Shown here one piece after another: positions 31,926-44,000 of a stretch of DNA of 64,000 bases. Each line of letters starts with the position of its first letter. Within the stretch, counting starts at the first letter, position 1. Both the position numbers and the translations under genes were made by a program. Source of the stretch: Gymnothorax reevesii (taxonomy: Eukaryota; Chordata; Actinopteri; Anguilliformes; Muraenidae); assembly GCA_029721435.1 (NCBI GenBank), contig CM056578.1, forward strand, positions 12,400,313 to 12,464,312, in the 5' to 3' direction. A model generated the notes under the pieces. It was not told the DNA's origin and did not search any database. It saw only the letters and a list, made by a program, of their open reading frames with translations.

Positions 31926-33233
31926 CTACTCAAAAAAATAAAGGGAACACTAAAATAACACATCCAAGATCTGAATGAATGGAATATTTTTATTAAATAC
32001 TTTGTTCTTTACATAGTTGAATGTGCTGACAACAAAATCTCACAAAAATTATTGATGGAAATCATATTTATTAACCCACGGAGGTCTGGTTTTGGAGTCA
32101 CACTCAAAATCAAAGAGCAAAAACACACTACAGGCTGATCCAACTTTGATGTAATGTCCTTAAAAGAAGTCAAAATGAGGCTCAGTAGTATGTGTGGCCT
32201 CCACGTGCCTGTATGACCTCCCTACAATGCCTGGGCATGTTCCTGATGAGGTGGCTGATGGTCTCCTGAGGGATCTCCTCCCAGACCTGGACTAAGGCAT
32301 CCGTCAACTCCTGGACAGTCTGTGGTGCAACCAGGCGTTGGTGGATGGAGCGAGACATGATGTCCCAGATGTGCTCAACTGGATTCAGGTCTGGGGAACG
32401 GGCGGGCCAGTTCATAGCATCAGTACCTTTGTCTCGCAGGAACTGCTGACACATTCCAGCCACATGAAGTCTAGCAATGTCTTGCATTAGGAGGAACCCA
32501 GGGCCAACCGCACCAGCATATGGTCTCACAAGGGGTCTGAAGATTTCATCCCGGTACCTAATGGCAGTCAGGCTACCTCTGGCGAGCACATGGAGGGCTG
32601 TGCGGCCTCCCAAAGAAATGCCACCCCACACCATTACTGACCCACTGCCAAACCGGTCATGCTGGAGGATGTCACAGGCAGCAAAACGTTCTCCACAGCG
32701 TCTCCAGACTCTGTCACGTCTGTCCCATGTGCTCAGTGTGAACCTGCTTTCATCTGTGAAGAGCACAGGGCACCAGTGGGAAATTTGCCAGTCGTGGGGT
32801 TCTCTGGAAAATGCCAAACATCCTGCATGGTGTTGGGCTGTAAGCACAACCCCCACCTGTGGACATGGGGCCCTCATACCATCCTCATGGAGTGGGTTTC
32901 TGACCGTTTGAGCAGACACATGCACATCTGTGGCCTGCTGGAGGTCATTTTGCAGGGCTCTGGCAGTGCTCCTCCTGTTCCTCCTGGCACAAAGGTGGAG
33001 GTAGCGGTCCTGCTGCTGGGTTGTTGCCCTCCTACGGCCTCCTCCACATCTCCTTATGTACTGGCCTGTCTCCTGGTAGCGCCTCCATGCTCTGGACACT
33101 ACGCTGACAGACACAGCAAACCTTCTTGCCACAGCTCGCATTGATGTGCCATCCTGGATGAGCTGCACTACCTGAGCCACTTGTGTGGATTGTAGAGTCT
33201 GTCTCATGCTGCCACTAGAGTGAAAGCACCGCC
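31926..33233 (-). mobile_element. Tc1-like transposon, one TIR lost
   Basis: The left (3') end reads TA then CTACTCAAAAAAATAAAGGGAACAC, a familiar fish Tc1 terminus. The matching inverted terminus is not found beyond the transposase start: homology seems to stop after GAAAGCACCGCC at about 33233. The copy is probably immobile although the ORF is open. Confidence 0.75.
32182..33207 (-). CDS. Tc1-like transposase (DD34E), uninterrupted
   Basis: 341 residues, the usual length for Tc1-family transposases, with no internal stop. N-terminal paired-like helix-turn-helix (residues about 1-60; [21 protein letters not shown]) followed by a second DNA-binding part. Catalytic triad visible: Asp in FTDESRF (about 152), Asp in LMQDIARLH (about 241), Glu in [10 protein letters not shown] (about 277), giving DD34E spacing between the last two. 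The glycine-rich [13 protein letters not shown] motif is present. It would excise and paste the element at TA sites. Substitutions such as MQDIARLH instead of the common QQDNARPH, and loss of one TIR, suggest it no longer moves itself; it might still act on other copies. Confidence 0.85.
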   Translation of the reverse strand: MRQTLQSTQVAQVVQLIQDGTSMRAVARRFAVSVSVVSRAWRRYQETGQYIRRCGGGRRRATTQQQDRYLHLCARRNRRSTARALQNDLQQATDVHVSAQTVRNPLHEDGMRAPCPQVGVVLTAQHHAGCLAFSREPHDWQISHWCPVLFTDESRFTLSTWDRRDRVWRRCGERFAACDILQHDRFGSGSVMVWGGISLGGRTALHVLARGSLTAIRYRDEIFRPLVRPYAGAVGPGFLLMQDIARLHVAGMCQQFLRDKGTDAMNWPARSPDLNPVEHIWDIMSRSIHQRLVAPQTVQELTDALVQVWEEIPQETISHLIRNMPRHCREVIQARGGHTYY

Positions 33234-33489
33234 AGCATTCAAGAGTTAATTCGCTTTTTATTTATATGCATCTTTTCACAATACTGGAGAATTTTCATGG
33301 ATAGTTGTTGTTCATGCATTTTTTGTAAGCAGATAATGATTGATACATTTAATTCATGTTCATTTTGTTTAGCACATCATGTCTGTGAAGGGGGCAGGGA
33401 GACTCAAAATGAGGAACCAATTGCAACCACACCAGAGCAACTCAGAATCCGCAGTTCCAGGGATGCGTTTCCCGAAATCACGATGCTAA

Positions 33490-33632
33490 CTTACCCATTG
33501 ACTGTGAATGGACGAACCATTAACCATAAAAAAAAAACCACCCCACACAACACAGGGTGCATTTCTCAAAAGCATAGTTGCTAACTAAGTTAGCAATTTA
33601 CGTAGTTCGTCCATTCACAGTCCATGGGCCTA
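33490..33632. repeat. Small MITE with 24-bp inverted arms
   Basis: CCCATTGACTGTGAATGGACG (about 33493) pairs with CGTCCATTCACAGTCCATGGG (about 33607-33628), one mismatch. GCATTTCTCAAAAGCATAG between them resembles common fish MITEs. Confidence 0.55.
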
Positions 33633-33640
33633 ACTATGGA

Positions 33641-34745
33641 CAGCGCCCTCCATAATTATTGGCACCCCCGATGTTAATACTTTTTACAAACCCGTTTTAC
33701 CAACAAAACAGCACCTAATCTTCTCCTTTAATGTTTGACAAGATGGGAGAATACAGAAAGAGGAATCTTCAACCATGCCATGTACCCTTACAAAGTTCCC
33801 AAGGCCTCTGGGAGAGAAACAGGCCCACATCATCGGTGCTCCCCCACACTTCACAGTGGGCATGAGGTGCTTTTCTGCATACTCATCTTTTGTGTTCCGC
33901 CAGACCCTATAAAAGTGTTTGTTGCCAAATGCTCTATCTTGGTCTCATCTGACCAAAGCACACGGTCCCAATTGAAGTCCCAGTACCGCTAAGTGAACTC
34001 CAGACGTTTGCGTTTATGATTGTGAATGAGAAAAGGTTTTTTCCGTGCATGCCTCCCAAACAGCTTGTTGGCATGTAGATAGCGCCTGATGGTTGTTTTG
34101 GGGACTTTGTGACCTCAAAGAATTGCAACAAATAGTAGCATCTTAACAGTGAGCTTTGGAGAACTTTTTATTTCTCTTACCATCCTCCTCACTGTGCGTC
34201 GTGGCAAAATAACCTTGCATCCTCGTCCAGGCTTGTTTACCACTGTTCCAGTTGTTTTAAACTTCTTAATGATTCCTCTGACAGTAGATATGGGCAGGTC
34301 CAGGCGAGTGGCTACTTTCTTGTCGCCATTGCCTGACTTGTGAAGGTCGACACACATCTATCTTACTTGAATGGTGTGTTCCTTTGCCTTTCCCGTGGAT
34401 AAGAGAAATTGCCTCTGTGTCACGTCATATTTATACCCCAGGGAAACAGGAAGTGATGATTTACTAATTAAATGTTCCTAGATACTCTGATCAACTTTGT
34501 AAACTACTGTAGAAATGACAGAAATACTTCAATTACATTTCATTCCTAGGGATTGTTAGGAACAGGTGATTTTATGAAAAATTATTTCTTAGTCAGGGAT
34601 TTTTCCCTTAAAATTCACTTGAGTTGAAGGTTACATTTTTCTATAATTTTCAGTGTGAGAGTATGCTTCTGCAATAAAAATTGAATTTATTTCAAGGCTT
34701 CAATCACATCTTAATCAAGGGTGCCAATAATTATGGAGGGCACTG
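33641..34745 (-). mobile_element. Dead Tc1-like element, TIRs CAGYGCCCTCCATAATTA
   Basis: The left terminus CAGCGCCCTCCATAATTATT and right terminus AATAATTATGGAGGGCACTG are inverted repeats of a known fish Tc1 type. 1105 bp, shorter than the 1.6 kb usual for complete copies, so internally deleted. Confidence 0.85.
34115..34357 (-). pseudogene. Tc1-like transposase N-terminal fragment
   Basis: Encodes the helix-turn-helix portion (DKKVATRLDLPISTVRGIIKKF, then GRGCKVILPRRTVRRMVRE). Further transposase pieces follow on the same strand near 33930-34110 in other frames. The catalytic core is not intact. Confidence 0.75.
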
Positions 34746-37560
34746 CAAGTTAGCACTGGATTTTTCTACAGTTGTTTCTACACTCTTCCCAATGTGACAA
34801 TAAGTTAAAGCATGTTTGTTCATTTGTTTGTTTCAATAGACTTGTAATTTGATTGCAAATGGTAGAGAAGCAGAGAAGCCAGCTGAATCAAAAAAATGCA
34901 GGAAATATTATTTCTGAGTAATGATCTTTGAGCATTTTTTTTCAATACATAAATCTTTCAATATAATTGTATCGATGTGTGTAATCACAATGAGGTGCAA
35001 AACCAACTCTGAATGAATGAGAACATTTAATGGCAGAAGAAACAAACACTGCCATACAATAATAGTCATGTTGCTCACAAAATAAATAACTGACTGATTA
35101 TGCCTGTATCAAAACCATTCATATTTTTGGATTAGTGAAAAGGGGGACTTCAGCACATCAACATCAACAATAATTAACGGCTACAATGACAACTTCTGCA
35201 AGCGGATGTTTTAAACATTTCATATCAATGGTTTGATTGTTTTGAAGCTTCAAATTTGCCATCCCTAGAAAATATCATTGGCAAGGCAAAAAATCAAAGG
35301 TTGAAAAAGAGAAGCAATACACAAAGAAAACAACACAGAGAGGACAGCAAGATTGTGAGAGCAAACTTTTATACACCCTGGCAAAGAATGGCTCCACAGG
35401 TGGCTCTAGAAATACACAGAAGGTAACAAGGAACAGGTGGAGAAAATCAGGGAAATTACAGGGAGGAACTATGGGGGCGTGGCAAAAGGTTGGAAATCAG
35501 TAATACACTAAACATAAAAATAACAAAAGCCACAATAAGCATAGAAAAATGAACCTGGTGATTACAAAGTACATAAGGTAACAAACAAAACGATGTATGG
35601 ATAGTAATAAATGACCAAGTATGAACAGAGTGAAACTAAATAAATACGTAGAAACAGATAAAGCCGAAAAACTGAGAGCATGGAACAAAACACGGGGTGG
35701 AATCTATAGGAAACTGACGAAGACTAGGGGCATGTTCAAAGTTTGCAACACATAGCAAAATGCATATCTAAACGTTTATCTTAAATTTTTGATTTTTAAA
35801 GTTTTTAAACTTCTACTTACCACAAACGTGTCGTTTGATGTCATCAACCATGGTGAATAACGAGCGGCAGGAGATTACTTTATATACCACCCTCATTGTA
35901 TTCATTGTGCCGCTGCCTCTTTAAGATGGCGCAGTTTATATACATGTTGCAGCTGATTGGATAACACCCCTGGCACACCAATCAAACAGGAGAAAACATA
36001 CCTCAAAGGCCATTGTGCACTGTTGCACACCGGTTGGAGGAAACAGGTCATTCAACCCAGAAACCGTAACAAAACGATGTGCACCTGTGTGACTTTGAAT
36101 GCACCCGAACAACTGATGGCGTGTCAACACAAAGATATATAGTGAAGATAAACTACCTCTTGAAGCCATGTAGATTCTTTTTAAATTAAATTCATTAAAA
36201 TAATTTTTGGCTCAAATAAGGACACAAAAATGTGACGTCAAAAATGATCTTTTACCAAAATGGATGTGGGAAACGAATATTAGTATCACATGCATTTGCC
36301 CATAAGATATTTGCTCACAGTCCAGTGAATAAATTCCACTTTGTTACAAACGTTTTCTGACCAGAACATAGGATGATATCAGACTAAAATTATTGGGTTA
36401 CGTCATTGCCCAACGTGTCCGCTTTGCTAACGACTATTACCAGGGCAGGCAGGTCTTGAGTGAGTGGCACTGCTCGATTGTACTGCTGCAACGCACAAGA
36501 ACTGACTTTCCTTACGCCAATAAACCAACCTCTTGACAGCTAATTTCCATCAAAATATTAACTCATAATGTTGAGTCCAGTAAATCACAACCCTTACCAA
36601 AGACAAATCTAGATTTTTTTTTCTTTGATTATACGCATCAATTTATTGATTTATGTCCTATGGAATGACTCTGCGAGCACATTTTTCCTCTGTGCTGCTG
36701 TTGGTCGGCTGGTTCTGCACCCCTACCGTTCGTGTCCACAATTTTGTATGCAGCAATGTTTTGTATGTATTTAAAGGGAATTATGGGAATTTATATGTGA
36801 CAGTTAAGGGAATTATGGGAATTAATTTTAAAATCTCTGAAACCAAGTTCAGTTCGATTAATGCACCGTCATAAAACATTCTACGTTGAAATTTTTCCAA
36901 AATATTAGCTAATTACTGAGTTATGGCCATAGCAATGCACTTCGCAACTAAGACAAAAAGCCATCTTCGAGAATTTCCGGTAGTGACTTCAATTCAAGAA
37001 CAGCCTCTTTGCATACTGTGCGGCATTGTGTATGTAGCGTGCATGGTGTGTAATCACAAACGACACTCACACTCACCCTCGACTCACCATATAGTGAGTA
37101 TGACTGAAATGTAATTGGAGTGTGAGAGAGAGATCGACCTACCTCTAAACGACGGAGCGGTCCCACTCCTCGCCAGGTGATATTCACTAATGCCACTCGA
37201 GTATAACTGACATTAGTGGGCACTGGGTACCACAGGCGGTGCATCGGCTGCTGCAAAGGGACGCTCAATCCTCACCCTTCAGTGTTGAATGACCTAAACC
37301 TGTCGCTGTTAACTTTTCTTGATAAGGAAGTTTCTCAGACTAATTGGTGAAACGACAATGAAGTGTATTTTAATGGGGTTGTTATACATTGCTTCACAAA
37401 ATTGAGGCATTTCTTTCGCACATAAACGACGACATAAATATAAGCATGTTTTCATAATTTCTGTGGTCGAGTGGCTTGCGAAAGGTGCAGGACAACCCGC
37501 GAGGCTCGCTAAGCAACAAGCTGTGAAACGTGCCAGTCATTTCCTTCTACAGAGCCTTTG
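34746..37560. other. Unassigned sequence
   Basis: AT-rich. The part 35330-35700 is purine-rich on the plus strand and similar in texture to 39200-40380, perhaps from the same unidentified element. No gene that I can support. Confidence 0.35.
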
Positions 37561-37599
37561 TCACTGGGGAGATCCATGTGGTACTGTAGTGTTAAGCAA

Positions 37600-38367
37600 A
37601 TCCATGTGGAACCGGTGGCACTGAGCATGCATTAATGGTGCCAGTGGGGCTTGCTACAACCTTAGTCACCGGGGAGGTCCATATGGTACTAGTGTTTAGA
37701 AAATCAAAAGTGATGTTCAAGCCTGGAGTAAGTGTAGGGCCTCTGTGCTGCAGGAAGTGGATGGAGGGGTGTTGACTATTTCCTGACCAGTCAGCTCCTA
37801 AATTCTCACTTGGCACATGACACAGCACTGTATTTTTATTAATACGCAGTAGTTTTATCCAGTGCCTCACCCCACTTTTTTTCTGTCTCTTTCTGAGGAT
37901 CTTTCCCTTTACAACCCTGAGTCCTGGATCATCCGAGCCCTGTCCCTCACCATGAGCGCTGGCTGCTGCTGTCCTGCTGTCCTGATTCGGTCCTGATCCA
38001 GTTCTGCACCATCCTCGGCATGCCACTTACTGGAGCAACTGATGCCACTGTTTAGATAGACTTTAATGAAACTGTATTGTCATTATCCTATTTTGCTTTA
38101 TCTTGTTATTAACAAGCTAGCCCGTGGAGGATGGGCTCCCCCACTATAGCCGGGTTCCTCCTGAGATTTCTTCCCACTGGGGAGTTTTTCTCACCACTGT
38201 TTAAGGATTTTTCTCCCAACTGGGAGTTTTTTTGCCTCATTCACTGTAGTCGGGAATAGGCTGGGCACTGCCCTTTCGGAAACTCATCTCTGACTGTAAA
38301 GCGTCTTTGTGACAGTTTATCTGTGGAAAGCGCTATACAAATAAATTGAAATTGAAATTGAAAAATT
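37600..38367 (+). mobile_element. LINE 3' end (L2-like)
   Basis: Ends GTGGAAAGCGCTATACAAATAAATTGAAATTGAAATTGAAA: the AAGCGCTATACAAATAAA motif followed by short A-rich repeats is the 3' tail of fish L2-type LINEs. Upstream are two GGGGAGTTTTT/GGGAGTTTTT motifs (38180-38232) of the same 3' UTR. No reverse transcriptase remains. Left border approximate. Confidence 0.6.
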
Positions 38368-38488
38368 ACATTCAGCAATTAAGAATGCAGAAAAGAATGG
38401 ATTCTCGTGACTTACAGCTACATGCGCCAGCTAAGCGCAGAATTTTCCAACCCATCAGTGAAGAAAAGCACAAGAAATCCGAGTACGT

Positions 38489-38585
38489 GAGAGTTGACAG
38501 ATATACGTCATTAATGAAAACTGGCCACACCTGATAATGTTGAGAGTTTTCGGAGTTTCTGCAATGGTAATTTAATGAAATTAAA
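38489..38585 (+). repeat. Left arm of a long-distance inverted repeat
   Basis: Reads GAGAGTTGACAGATATACG and on through TGGCCACACCTGATAATG and GAGTTTCTG. Its reverse complement, about 85% alike by eye, is at 46561-46649. Together they may be ends of one element of about 2.2 kb before the LTR element inserted. Confidence 0.6.
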
Positions 38586-38859
38586 TTACAATCTATCTTG
38601 GATTGCATGTTGTGTTCTTGAAATGACGTCCCACTTCCTTATTAGTGAATTTCCCGGGAAAGCTGAATGATCTTTGGAATTGTACGAATAAATGTCGAAA
38701 AGAATGCGTTTAGAACACATTTTTCTCGCATTTATTTCTCATGATACCATTTATTTATCTAGTCAGAACATAAATAACAGGATTCCAGCAATTTCATATA
38801 GGACTTCCCATAACTGCTTTAAGTGAAGCGGGAATTATGATGAACATTGTCTGAATCCA

Positions 38860-39170
38860 TCCTTAAACCCCAGTCACACTAGAGGCAGAATGAGTCTGAA
38901 TGCCGTCGGAATGAAAATTCTTTGTATATTCGAAGTACGTTCTAAAAATTCTGACTGCATTCTGAGCGCATTCTAAATATTCGGGCCCATTCTTGTGGCT
39001 GGCCCGAATGTATTGCTCATGCTTAAAACTTTACTGTTGCTTTCAAGGTGGAGTAATATCGAACAGCATTTGAAGTGTACTCTAACTGCACTCTGACTGC
39101 ATTATAAATATGCTTACAGCAATCAAAACATTCTGATTGCATTCAACGGAGATTCGAAATGGCAAGCCAC
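38860..39170. repeat. GCATTC/GAATGC minisatellite, left part
   Basis: Imperfect units of about 20 bp built on ATTCTGACTGCATTCT and AATGCCGTCGGAATG. The same texture is seen at 40355-40410 and 46411-47090, on both sides of the inserted LTR element. Confidence 0.6.
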
Positions 39171-40354
39171 GTCAAATCCTGCCAGAATGTCCTGAATGTG
39201 TGAGGTACAGTTCAGGAACCACTTGCGAGAGACAGAAATCCACAAAACGTATGCCTTTATTGGAGTACGAGTCAAAGCCAAAAAACACAGGAATTGCCAA
39301 GCCACAATACGAAATCCAAAAACAGTGTCGACTAGACAGGCAGGGGTCAGAACCAGAAAGACAGATGAGCAGAGGTACTAAAACGATAGGCTAAAAGTCG
39401 TAGTCGATGAACAAAGCCAAGGGTCATGCACAGGGCATCCAAACACAGAAATCGTGGTCATACAAAAATGGGTCAAAATCCAGAAAGACAAAAACAATGC
39501 AAAAAGGGCAATGACAAGAATCGAAGTGGGACAATCCAGTTGAAGAAAAACAATACTCAATGGCATGCAAGGCGCTCTGGACAAAAAAATATTGATCAAT
39601 GTTCTGACAAGAGCTGCGAGTGAAATGACTGCTTAAATACACATAGGGGAAGTCACATGCTACAAAGGGGAAGCAGATGCATTGGATCAGACTAATTACA
39701 AAGGAATGAACATGAAGTTCCTGATTACAAGAAATTGGCAAAAGCCAAAACGCGGACAGGGATCACAGAGACAGCTTACTGACAAACATAAGGCTCCGGT
39801 TAGGGAGTTCTACCGTGCACTGAGTGAGGGGCAGAACAGTGATTAGCCAGGTGCAGAAAATCTGCTTGAAGCCCAGCAAAGTAAATTGAGTGAAGGCAAG
39901 GGGCGGAGACTAGAGCAGAGTGAGTGCTGAGAGCTTGTTAGTCAATTAGTAATGTGCAGCTATACAATCCCTAGTGCTTGTTAGTAAATTAGTATTATAA
40001 ACAATGTTAGTCTTGGTTAGTAAGTTTAACTAAAACAACAAACTGTTAGTTAGGTTAGTAAAATAGAAAAGTAAGGTGAAGGAAGTAAACAAGATTGGAA
40101 GGAATGCTTGAAATCCCAGAAACCATGAAATCACCCGAAAGTGTGGCACACAATACAAGGGCAGTGAGCGATCAAATGACAAAAGACCAGACAGGGGGAG
40201 ACAAAGTGCAATGCATGGTCTGAGAAAAAACATGGACAGGAATATAACTGAGGGAATGGCCTATGGGAGAATATGCAGGAATAAACAGAAACAAAACATG
40301 GCATGGATTAAGACATGGTAAAACATGAACAGAACAAGACAGAATCTTAACAGA
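39171..40354. other. Purine-rich unassigned stretch
   Basis: A/G-rich on the plus strand with many CAGGAA, AACATGG and GACAGG words and no credible ORF. Texture is of a decayed repeat; class not identified. Confidence 0.35.
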
Positions 40355-40422
40355 ATGCACCTCGAATGAGCCAGAATGCACCTCGAATGCATCTTGATTG
40401 CCGCAGGAAGCTATTTTGATAT

Positions 40423-40917
40423 TGTTATGGCCCCAATTTGTTATTACATTTATAACACAACAGCAACAGCAAGGGATGACACACAGTTTTTAAAACTAAA
40501 ACACATTTAATTTTTAACAAAGACAAAGACTAATAACAACCTACAACTAAAGACCAAGATTGATAAATAAGAAAAAACAGAAATAATTACAGTCCCTTTT
40601 TGGTGGGGTGGCTTGGTGATGTCCTGGATGAAGAAAATGCTCAAACACAGGCAAAGAAATCCACAAAAGAAACGTCACAGGTCTTGAACAGAATGGCAGG
40701 TCTGGTCATCTTCTTGCAATTTCTCCTACTACTTTACTGTCTCAATTCTTTTCTTTATATACTCTTTTGCAGACCCCACCCACATTTAGACCTCTTTTTT
40801 TTAACTTTCTGAGACTTGCCCCAGACATGTCTGGAAACATGTCCAAACATGACTCCAGTCTGAGCTTAACAAAAAAAAGGTAAATACTGCCATCTAGTGG
40901 CCTATATTCACATTACA
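40423..40917 (-). repeat. 3' LTR
   Basis: 495 bp from TGTTATGGCCCC to ATTCACATTACA. TATATAAAG on the minus strand at about 40752-40762 marks the core promoter. Identical in length and, by eye, in sequence to the other LTR. Confidence 0.95.
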
Positions 40918-40937
40918 CCTCCATTCCAAAAGGGAAA
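40918..40937 (-). other. Polypurine tract
   Basis: The minus strand reads TTTCCCTTTTGGAATGGAGG directly before the 3' LTR. The GGAATGGAGG end is the expected primer for plus-strand DNA. Confidence 0.7.
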
Positions 40938-41050
40938 AATTTTGACTCATAAAGGCAAAATTTTTCTTTTCAATACAAAATGGTTAAGTGAACACTTGTC
41001 TATATATACATATCATACAATATTCAAACACACGATATATATATACATAT

Positions 41051-44000
41051 TCAAACACGGGATAAGCAATCAGCAATTACATTGTCTGTACCCTTCACAT
41101 GCTTAATTTCCAAGTCAAACTCCTGTAAAATCAAACTCCAATTCAATGATCTCCGATTCTTGTTTTTCATCTTACTCAAAAACATTAACGGATTGTGGTC
41201 AGTGTACACAATCATTGGCTTTTGTCCTGTACAAACATAAACCTCAAAGTGTTGTAAAGAAAGGACCAGAGCCAACAGTTCCTTCTCTATTGTGGAATAG
41301 TTCCTTTGGTGGCGATTGAACTTCCTGGAGAAGTATGCCACGGGATGCTCAATGTCATCAGAGTCACTTCTCTGTAGGAGCACAGATCCACAAGCTTGGT
41401 CGCTAGCATCGACCGCGATGGAGAACGGTTTGTTGAAGTCAGGAGATTTGAGCACGGGGAAGTGACACAGCAGAGACTTCAGGCGATCGAAGGCTCTCTG
41501 GCATGCATCATCCCAGGTGAACTTTACGCCTTTCTTCAGTTGGTTAGTTAGACTGAGAGCAATCTCAGCAAAGTTCTTGCAGAACTTGCGGTAGTACCCG
41601 ATCATTCCAAGGAAGCGGCGCAAAGCTTTTTTGTTGTCAGGAACTGGAAAGTCCATGATGGCTTGGACTTTAGCATTTATGGGTGCCACCTTACCCTGGC
41701 CTATGACGTAGCCAAGATAGGTGACAGTAGCACAACCAAAGTCACTCTTGTTCAGGTTAACAGTCAGGTTAGCCTGGGTCAGGCGCTGGAACAACGTCTC
41801 TACATCTTTTAGATGTTCTTCCCAGGAGTCACTCCATGTGATCAGGTCATCGATGTATGCACCCGTGTGTGGCAATCCGGCGATTGTAGACTGTATCGTC
41901 CTTTGGAACGTGGCTGGGGCATTTTTCATGCCAAAGGGTAGGACTTCATACTGGTACAATCCAGATAGTGTGGCAAAAGCAGAGATGCTCTTGGCCCTCT
42001 CAGTTAAAGGCACACACCAATAACCCTTCAATAAATCAATCTTGGTCAGAAACTTTGCTTGCCCTACACTATCAATACAATCATCAATCCTAGATATTGG
42101 AAACACATCAGTTCTAGTTACAGCATTGACTTTGCGATAATCTGTACAGAATCTAGTACTTCCATCAGGTTTTGGAACTAGCACACAGGGTGAACTCCAA
42201 TCGGAGTTGGAGGGTCTGATAATATCATGTTTTAACATGTACTCAACCTCTTTCTCAGCAATCTTTCTCTTTTCAGGATTCATCCGGTATGGATGCTGTT
42301 TTATTGGTTTGGCATCACCAACATCTACATCATGAGAGGCTATAGTAACTCTCTTTGGAACATCAGGAAACAAATCCTCATATTTCTTGATCAACCTTTC
42401 AAACTGATCCCTCTGTGAGGGTTCTAAGTGCTGGAGTTTTACATCAAGATTTTGCAACACTTCAGTGTTTGACAATTTACATGAAAGAACTTCAGCTTTA
42501 ATTCTTGGTTCATCACCTTGAAACTCCCCCTCATCTTCACACGTTTCGACCATTGGAGAATCTGAAGTGACAGCTGCAACCCTAGCATTTCTGTCATGAT
42601 AAGGCTTTAGCATGTTAATATGACACAATTGTTTTGGTTTTCTCCTATCTGGAGTCTTCACAATGTAATTGAGATCATTGAGTTTTGTCAGAATTTCATA
42701 AGGACCATGAAATCTAGCCTGCAATGGATTGGACTGCAAGGGAAACAACACAAGGACCTTTTCTCCTGGTTTAAACTCACGGCTTCTAGCCTTATGATCA
42801 TACCAAGTTTTCATTTTTCCCTGACTTGATTTCAAGTTCTCTTTGGCAAGGTCACAAGCTGCACGCAATCTTTCCTTGAACTTGCCAACATAGTCTAACA
42901 GACTGATATGCGGCTCTTTCTCTTGCCATTGTTCACTCAATAATAGCAAAGGTCCTCTCACTTCATGACCAAAGACTAGCTCAAATGGACTGAATCCAGT
43001 AGACTCCTGCACTGCTTCTCTAGCTGCAAACAACAGCAAATGAACCCCTTCATCCCAGTCTTTCTCATGGTCATAACAATAAGTCCTCATCATTGTCTTG
43101 AGAGTGGAATGAAACCGCTCTAAGGCACCCTGACTTTCTGGATGATAGGCACTAGAAAGAATCTGTTTTGCACCTAGTTCATACATAACCTGCTGAAACA
43201 ATCCTGAAGTGAAATTGCTACCTTGGTCTGACTGAATTTCCCTGGGAAGACCAAACAACGTGAAGAACTTTATCAAAGCCTTCGAGATTGCAGTTGCCTT
43301 GATGTTACGTAGAGGTATGGCTTCGGGGAATCTGGTAGATGCACACATGATTGTCAACAAGTACTGATTTCCAGATCTAGTCTTGGGTAATGGACCAACG
43401 CAATCAACAATGACCCTAGAGAATGGCTCCCCAAATGCTGGGATAGGCTGCAATGGAGCTACAGGTGGGTCTAACTGGTGTTTTCCAACTACCTGACAAG
43501 TGTGACAGGTTTTGCAAAAGTTGGAAACGTCTTTCCGAAGCCCAGGCCAAAAGAAGTGTTTCATGATCTTATCAACAGTCTTGTTAACACCAAGATGACC
43601 TCCTAAAGGTAAACTATGAGCCATTGTTAAGATCTCATTCCTATAGACCTTCGGAACAACAATTTGCCTGACCACTGCCCAATCTGCATTGGCAGGGATA
43701 TCAGGAGGGCGCCACTTCCGCATCAACACACCATCCTTGAGATAATACCCAACTGGAACTGCATCTATTTCTTTTTCAGGAAGGGCTCTCCTCTTTAGTA
43801 CACCAATTTCAGGATCATTAGTTTGCTCCTCAATCAACCGCTTTCTGGACAGAGACAAGTCTCCAGACACATCAGAATCACCAGACCCATCCGGCTGGCT
43901 GAATAGAGAACTGATAAAAGTATCTGATAAGTCCTCAAACGGAGAAACCATAGTAGGCCAATCAGAGTCATGAGGCGAACCACCTGAGTCCTGACTATTC

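Noticed and set aside
32477..33144. Long plus-strand open frames opposite the Tc1-like transposase
   Set aside because: They are shadows of the minus-strand transposase, whose catalytic motifs and length are decisive.
40600..40812. 70-codon frame repeated exactly at 46093-46305
   Set aside because: Both lie inside the two LTRs on the strand opposite to the element; identity comes from LTR identity, not coding.
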